The translations under genes were made by a program, and so were the position numbers. Below the pieces are notes generated by a model, which saw only the letters and a program-made list of their open reading frames with translations, ran no database searches and was not told the origin of the DNA. From Actinomycetes bacterium (lineage in GTDB: Bacteria > Actinomycetota > Actinomycetes > S36-B12 > UBA10799), in assembly GCA_029779995.1 (NCBI GenBank), contig JAKOZM010000575.1, forward strand, positions 1 to 10,237: a stretch of DNA of 10,237 bases. Reading direction: 5' to 3'. This document shows, one piece after another, positions 6,842-10,237 of the stretch (position 1 is its first letter; the number at the start of each line of letters is the position of its first letter).

Positions 6842-6896
6842 CTGGACTTCGCCGCACGGATCACACAGACACCTTGAATCGTGCGGAGTTATCCAG
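6842..6896. repeat. Hairpin B of the palindromic element
   Basis: Bases 6842-6857 pair imperfectly with 6881-6896. Pairing continues inward as GAT (6859-6861) with ATC (6878-6880) after one bulged G at 6858. The inner half is well paired and the outer half carries three mismatches plus the variable motif position. It mirrors hairpin A across the central palindrome. Confidence 0.5.
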
Positions 6897-7011
6897 GCCG
6901 TCGATCGATAGACGATCACTCAGCGCCCCAACCGAAGAGGGACGCACCCTGCAACGGCCAGTCATGCCGCACTCAAGGCTTCATGGAGGTCCCGGCCAGC
7001 GGCGTCAGCCA

Positions 7012-7323
7012 TCACCGGCTCCCAGACGGGAAGTGGACAGCCAACCAGACCGTCGGCCGATCGGTGTGGACCACCCGGTGACGCACGCCCGATGCAATGG
7101 TGAGCCATTGCCCCGCCGTCAACGCCACCTCACCCCCATCCCCGAGATCAAGCACCGCGTGGCCGCGCAGTACTACCACCCACTCATCGTGATCCTGTTC
7201 GAGCCAGTCGGTGGCCTGACCGTGCGAGACGATCCGTTCGACCACCGCACCGTGCGCCTCATGCAGTTTGTCGAACACCTCGCCAAACGTGTCCACACCC
7301 TCGACGTTGAACAGATCACGCAT
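7012..7323 (-). CDS. Small single-domain cupin protein
   Basis: A 103-residue protein consisting of one cupin beta-barrel. The first cupin motif is seen as QDHDEWVVVLRG (43-54), with likely metal ligands His45 and Glu47. The second is GQWLTIASGVRHRV (71-84), with His82. One of the usual histidines of the first motif appears to be missing, so metal binding may use fewer or different ligands. No signal peptide is seen, so it is probably cytosolic. The ATG at 7323 has GAGGA at 7337-7333, nine bases upstream. Cupins of this size range from sugar isomerases and dioxygenases to ligand sensors, and nothing here identifies the substrate. The gene is divergent from the aquaglyceroporin, with a 55-bp shared upstream region. 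Confidence 0.8.
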   Translation of the reverse strand: MRDLFNVEGVDTFGEVFDKLHEAHGAVVERIVSHGQATDWLEQDHDEWVVVLRGHAVLDLGDGGEVALTAGQWLTIASGVRHRVVHTDRPTVWLAVHFPSGSR

Positions 7324-7378
7324 ACGTCATTGTCCTCATAACGCGAAACCGGCCACGGCTGGCTGCTACACAACCTGC

Positions 7379-8128
7379 ATGATCGAGAACTTCGAAGTCA
7401 TCACCATCAATGAGTTCATCGGCACGGCCATCCTTGTGCTCATCGGGTGTGGCATCGGCGCGCTGGGGTCGCTGCCCAAGAGCCTCGGCTTCGGAGCAGG
7501 CAACTGGATGCTTACCGCCTTCGGCTGGGGCATGGCCGTGTTCGTCGGCGCCAGCGTCGCCTGGGAGTCCGGCGCGCACCTCAACCCGGCGGTGACTGTC
7601 GCCCTCGCCATGACGGACAACACGGACTGGGGCTTGGTGCCCTACTACTTCCTGGGCGAGTTCGCAGGGGCGATAGTCGGCGGCCTGCTGGTCTACATCA
7701 TGTACAAGAAGCAGTTCGACGACCACGACGAACTGCACACGACAGGCAGCATCTTTTACACCAAACCCGGAGTACGCTCGCTGTTCTGGAACACCGTCTC
7801 GGAGGCGATCGCCTCCTTCGTCCTCGTCTACTGGATCATCCAACAGGCACCATGGCAGCCGTCTATTGAAGGTGCGGCACCGAACCTGGGCAACATCGGT
7901 CTCGGCTACGCCGGCGTCGCCTTCGCGGTCGTGGCGATCGGTGCGGGTTTGGGTGGGGCCACCGGCTACGCGATAAACCCGGCACGGGACCTGGGTCCCC
8001 GGATCGCCTACGCCCTACTCCCCCTGCACGGCAAGGAGAAGATCGACTGGGGATACGCCTGGGTGCCGGTCATCGGGCCACTCATTGGCGGGGCGGCAGC
8101 GGCCCTTGTTTACATCGTGAACTACTGA
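7379..8128 (+). CDS. MIP-family channel, GlpF-type aquaglyceroporin
   Basis: A 249-residue channel of the major intrinsic protein family, which would passively conduct glycerol and similar small uncharged solutes, and perhaps water, across the membrane. Both pore half-helices are present: HLNPAV (68-72 region) and INPARD (199-204). The Asp following NPAR, and Trp50 in the position of GlpF Trp48, favour the glycerol-facilitator branch over pure aquaporins. Tyr197 stands where E. coli GlpF has Phe200, and Arg203 completes the selectivity filter. Six hydrophobic segments of normal spacing are visible. The ATG at 7379 is chosen because the open frame further upstream overlaps the cupin gene. No ribosome binding site precedes it, so translation may be leaderless. 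No glycerol kinase gene is adjacent. Confidence 0.9.
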   Translation: MIENFEVITINEFIGTAILVLIGCGIGALGSLPKSLGFGAGNWMLTAFGWGMAVFVGASVAWESGAHLNPAVTVALAMTDNTDWGLVPYYFLGEFAGAIVGGLLVYIMYKKQFDDHDELHTTGSIFYTKPGVRSLFWNTVSEAIASFVLVYWIIQQAPWQPSIEGAAPNLGNIGLGYAGVAFAVVAIGAGLGGATGYAINPARDLGPRIAYALLPLHGKEKIDWGYAWVPVIGPLIGGAAAALVYIVNY

Positions 8129-8211
8129 CGGGGCTGACCAAACCCTGCTCTGGTGAAGCCCGGGCAAACTCAGAATGAACGTCGAGTGATCAATTCAGGT
8201 AGGGTCACCAC

Positions 8212-9870
8212 GTGATTCTTCTTGCCACCGCCATCGTTGTCGGCACCTTGATCGCGATGGCGTCGGGCAAGATTTCCCCCGTGTTGGCGTTAGCCAGCGG
8301 TTTGTCCATCGCCGCTGTCACCGGCATCACCACACCCGCTGCGTTATTCGCCGGCCTGAGCAACGGTGGTGTCATCACGGTCGCGGCCATGCTTGTGATT
8401 GCCAAGGGTGTGATCCACACGGGAGTGGTGTCGCGGGTCACCTGGCGCCTGCTGTCCACGGTGACCACCGCCTCGCAGACGCTGCGACGGTTGATCGTGC
8501 CGGTCGGTGTCGCCTCGGCGCTCATCAACACAACACCGATCGTGGCCATGCTCATCCCCGCTGTGAAGGAACTGCAGCAGACGCGCGGGATTCCCGCCCG
8601 CCAGGTTCTGCTGCCCGTGGCACACGCCACCACTCTCGCCGGAAGTGTCACGCTGGTCGGCACCAGCTCGAACCTGCTGATCGCTGGCATCGCGAGTTCC
8701 TCCGGGGTCAACGTCTCGATGTTCTCCTTCGCGATCATCGCCCTCCCCGTGGCCTTGGTCGGCTGGGCCTGGCTTCTGATCGCCTCACCGCGCGCGTTCA
8801 CGGCCGCCGAAGACGAGGCCGAGCCGGAGATGGATTGGCGGGTGGAGTTGCCCGTGGCCCCGAAAGCGATCGGGATCGGGCGGCTGGCGCAGGACCTGGG
8901 GATCGCCAGCACGCAGCAGTACCGATTGGTGTCCATCCAACGTGGCGGCAAGACGCTGGATCCCGGGGAAGTCCTCGAGTCTGGCGACCGACTGATTTTC
9001 GAGGCCACAGAGGAAGGCGTGGCAGCTCTGTGGTCGAGCCCCCGCTTCGGCCTGTCCGAACAGCGCTTGTATGCAGCCTCGATCGCACCGGGCGAGGTCG
9101 GCACACTGGCCGACCTTGAGGACCACGGCGATGTCGAGGTCATCGCTGCCCGCACCAGCATCCCCGTCCACGAGGCGATCGGACAGGCGGGCGAGACGGT
9201 CTACCTGACCACCCAGAGCCCCGATACTTTGCAGGAGCATTCGGACATCGGCCTGTGGCAAAGCGCCACCAGCAAGGCCCCCCAACCCAAGAAGACGGGC
9301 TGGGCGCTGGCCATCCTGCTCGGAGTCATCATCGCGGCCAGTTTCGGCCTGGCGCCCGTGGAGGTGGCAGCATTCACTGGTGCCACTCTGATGGTCCTCA
9401 CCGGCGTTCTGTCGCCGCGGGCCGCCGCCCGCGCCCTGGACTGGAACGTTCTCTTCATCCTGGCGGGCTCTGTGGGGCTCGGGGCCATCGTCGTCGACAG
9501 CGGACTGGCCGACATCATGGCCGACACGATCACCACGATCTCTTCTGGCAGCCTCATCGCCGTGGTCGTCACCATGACCGTCGCCACGGCGCTGCTGACC
9601 AACATCACCACCAACGCTGCCGCCGCCTCGATCCTGACCCCGGTGGGCCTGACGTTGGCCGCGACCTTGGGCTTCGATCCGGTGATCATGCTGGCTCTGA
9701 TCGGAACCTGCATCTCATTCACGTTCATCAACCCGTTCTCCCATCAGTCGAACCTGATGGTCATGCAGCCGGGCCGCTACCGGATGGCCTCCTTCGTGAA
9801 GTTCGGGATCCCACTGGTTCTCATCTGCATGATCGCGGTGATCGGCGTGGCCTTCCTCGTGCTCTCCTAA
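8212..9870 (+). CDS. SLC13-type (DASS/ArsB superfamily) permease with internal TrkA-C-like segment
   Basis: A 552-residue ion-transporter superfamily permease that would move an anion such as a dicarboxylate, sulfate or similar solute, usually coupled to Na+ or H+. The N-terminal membrane half (1-192) holds NTTPIVAMLIP (106-116) and the substrate/cation signature VGTSSNLLI (149-157). The C-terminal half (363-552) holds TNITTNAAAA (463-472) and NPFSHQSNLMVMQPGRYR (507-524). Residues about 200-355 are hydrophilic and cytosolic. Within them 224-275 resemble a TrkA-C (RCK_C) domain, and 283-340 may be a weaker second copy. The start is the GTG at 8212, with AGGTAGGG at 8197-8204 seven bases upstream. 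It follows the aquaglyceroporin by 83 bp on the same strand. The substrate cannot be assigned. Confidence 0.9.
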   Translation: MILLATAIVVGTLIAMASGKISPVLALASGLSIAAVTGITTPAALFAGLSNGGVITVAAMLVIAKGVIHTGVVSRVTWRLLSTVTTASQTLRRLIVPVGVASALINTTPIVAMLIPAVKELQQTRGIPARQVLLPVAHATTLAGSVTLVGTSSNLLIAGIASSSGVNVSMFSFAIIALPVALVGWAWLLIASPRAFTAAEDEAEPEMDWRVELPVAPKAIGIGRLAQDLGIASTQQYRLVSIQRGGKTLDPGEVLESGDRLIFEATEEGVAALWSSPRFGLSEQRLYAASIAPGEVGTLADLEDHGDVEVIAARTSIPVHEAIGQAGETVYLTTQSPDTLQEHSDIGLWQSATSKAPQPKKTGWALAILLGVIIAASFGLAPVEVAAFTGATLMVLTGVLSPRAAARALDWNVLFILAGSVGLGAIVVDSGLADIMADTITTISSGSLIAVVVTMTVATALLTNITTNAAAASILTPVGLTLAATLGFDPVIMLALIGTCISFTFINPFSHQSNLMVMQPGRYRMASFVKFGIPLVLICMIAVIGVAFLVLS

Positions 9871-9882
9871 TGGGCTTGGGGT

Positions 9883-9972
9883 CGCGAGACGCGGCTCCCC
9901 GGTCGGTCCTGCCTGAGGCCTGACCCGCCCGGCGTTCGTCTCGCGCCCACCGTTCGGCGTGTCCCCGCCGAA
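9883..9972. terminator. Possible bidirectional terminator hairpins between convergent genes
   Basis: The 154-bp gap between the permease stop and the dehydratase stop holds two inverted repeats. One is a 7-bp stem, TTCGGCG (9953-9959) with CGCCGAA (9966-9972), around a 6-nt loop. The other is a wide 9-bp pair, CGCGAGACG (9883-9891) with CGTCTCGCG (9937-9945). There is no T-tract, which is common for GC-rich actinobacterial terminators. Position between convergent genes is the main support. Confidence 0.35.
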
Positions 9973-10024
9973 ACAGACGAACCGCTGTACCTGGGACGAA
10001 CGGATGAGGAAAGGCCCTGGTGGA

Positions 10025-10237
10025 CTATTCCCTTGCCCTGATGTGCAGCGCCGCATGCCGGGTCGTACCGGTGCTTAACAACAACGACCACTCCCCGGCG
10101 CCTCGATCGATGAACAAAGTGGTCTTGGCCGGCAGGAACACGGGCTTGAAGAAGCCAGCGACCACGGTGTACCGCTCGGGAAGCTCTGACTCGACCTCCG
10201 ACAGGCACCGTGCGAGGCTCCACATGCCGTGGGCGAT
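10025..10237 (-). CDS. MaoC/HtdX-like hot-dog dehydratase, C-terminal fragment (cut by window edge)
   Basis: The last 70 residues of a minus-strand gene that enters from the right edge; the TAG stop is at 10027-10025. The visible part begins IAHGMWSLARCL, the hydrophobic 'AHGM' helix of MaoC-like (R)-hydratases. It continues with FFKPVFLPAKTTLFI, which matches the 'F.(K/R)PV.LP' strand of actinobacterial HtdX-type 3-hydroxyacyl dehydratases. These enzymes interconvert 3-hydroxyacyl and 2-enoyl thioesters in fatty-acid metabolism. The catalytic Asp/His pair would lie upstream, outside the window, so activity cannot be judged. It is convergent with the permease gene. Confidence 0.7.
   Translation of the reverse strand: MAHGMWSLARCLSEVESELPERYTVVAGFFKPVFLPAKTTLFIDRGAGEWSLLLSTGTTRHAALHIRARE

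Larger units (their letters stand above)
6757..6896. repeat. 140-bp symmetric palindromic element with four copies of a 15-bp motif
   Basis: The motif TGCGGAGTTNTCCAG occurs at 6882-6896 (+), 6787-6801 (+) and 6757-6771 (minus strand), identical except at the N position. A fourth, degenerate minus-strand copy is at 6842-6856 (11 of 14 defined bases match). The outermost arms agree over 17 bp with one mismatch (6757-6773 against 6880-6896). A perfect 12-bp palindrome, CCCGATATCGGG, is at 6822-6833, one base from the exact centre of the element. The arrangement resembles paired REP/BIME units or a miniature inverted-repeat element. No matching direct repeat is seen just outside the arms. The function is unknown. 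Confidence 0.7.
6663..7011. other. 349-bp intergenic region without a convincing gene
   Basis: This gap separates the start of the L,D-transpeptidase-like gene from the stop of the cupin gene, both on the minus strand. Short open frames cross it on both strands but have no family resemblance, and they run through the inverted repeats described at 6757-6896. The remainder, 6897-7011, shows only a 5-bp stem (6903-6907 with 6913-6917). No tRNA or recognisable riboswitch was seen. The promoter of the L,D-transpeptidase-like gene should lie here, but no clear -35/-10 pair was found. Confidence 0.6.

Noticed and set aside
6680..6877. 65-codon plus-strand ORF in the 6663-7011 gap
   Set aside because: It runs through the inverted repeats, has no preceding ribosome binding site and no recognisable family.
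6889..6897. DnaA-box-like TTATCCAGG
   Set aside because: It differs from TTATCCACA at two positions, and the other motif copies change the second base of this segment. It is better explained as part of the 15-bp repeat.
6617..6919. 100-codon minus-strand ORF overlapping the palindromic element
   Set aside because: Cys/Arg/Pro-rich, overlaps the 5' end of the L,D-transpeptidase-like gene in another frame and shows no domain.
8158..8165. GCCCGGGC palindrome after the aquaglyceroporin gene
   Set aside because: It has no loop and no T-tract, and short GC palindromes are expected by chance in this DNA.
8205..9161. 318-codon minus-strand open frame opposite the permease
   Set aside because: The permease frame contains clear family motifs across the same bases; the antisense product is low-complexity Ser/Thr/Ala/Arg sequence.
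9867..10223. 118-codon minus-strand ORF at the right end
   Set aside because: It is out of frame with the MaoC-like fragment, which has clear family sequence, and it reads through the likely terminator region.

Overview
The window is high-GC, densely coded DNA with GC-rich third codon positions. The gene families present are a WS/DGAT wax ester synthase/acyltransferase, an Arr rifamycin ADP-ribosyltransferase, a COG3786-type L,D-transpeptidase and a MaoC/HtdX-like dehydratase. Together they point to the chromosome of an actinomycete (Actinomycetota). Nothing seen fixes the genus. There are no rRNA or tRNA genes, CRISPR arrays or phage structural genes.

Layout. At the left edge (1-160) is the start of an insertion sequence: the first 33 codons of a probable ISL3-family transposase on the minus strand, with a fold-back hairpin covering its ribosome binding site and ending at its ATG. 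Just outside the proposed IS end is the 3' remnant of an unrecognised plus-strand ORF (162-302). From 291 to about 5000 four genes lie head to tail on the minus strand. In transcription order they are a copper type II monooxygenase-like lipoprotein (3808-4980), arr (3309-3722), an amidase-signature hydrolase (1878-3251) and a WS/DGAT acyltransferase (291-1814). The gaps are only 57-85 bp, so some or all may be co-transcribed. A divergent YihY/BrkB membrane protein (5108-6076) converges with, and overlaps by 14 bp, a YkuD-fold L,D-transpeptidase-like gene (6063-6662).

From 6663 to 7011 there is no convincing gene. This gap holds the most unusual structure in the window: a 140-bp symmetric element (6757-6896) built from four copies of a 15-bp motif arranged as two hairpins around a perfect 12-bp palindrome. 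To its right are a small cupin (7012-7323, minus), a divergent GlpF-type aquaglyceroporin (7379-8128), an SLC13-type ion/dicarboxylate permease with an embedded TrkA-C-like cytosolic segment (8212-9870), and the C-terminal end of a MaoC-like dehydratase running off the right edge (10025-10237, minus).

Functionally this looks like ordinary chromosomal content rather than one dedicated system: storage-lipid synthesis, amide hydrolysis, rifamycin inactivation, envelope functions and solute transport. The points most worth following are the palindromic element, the self-folding transposase leader, and the secreted copper monooxygenase homologue, which keeps all six expected copper ligands.
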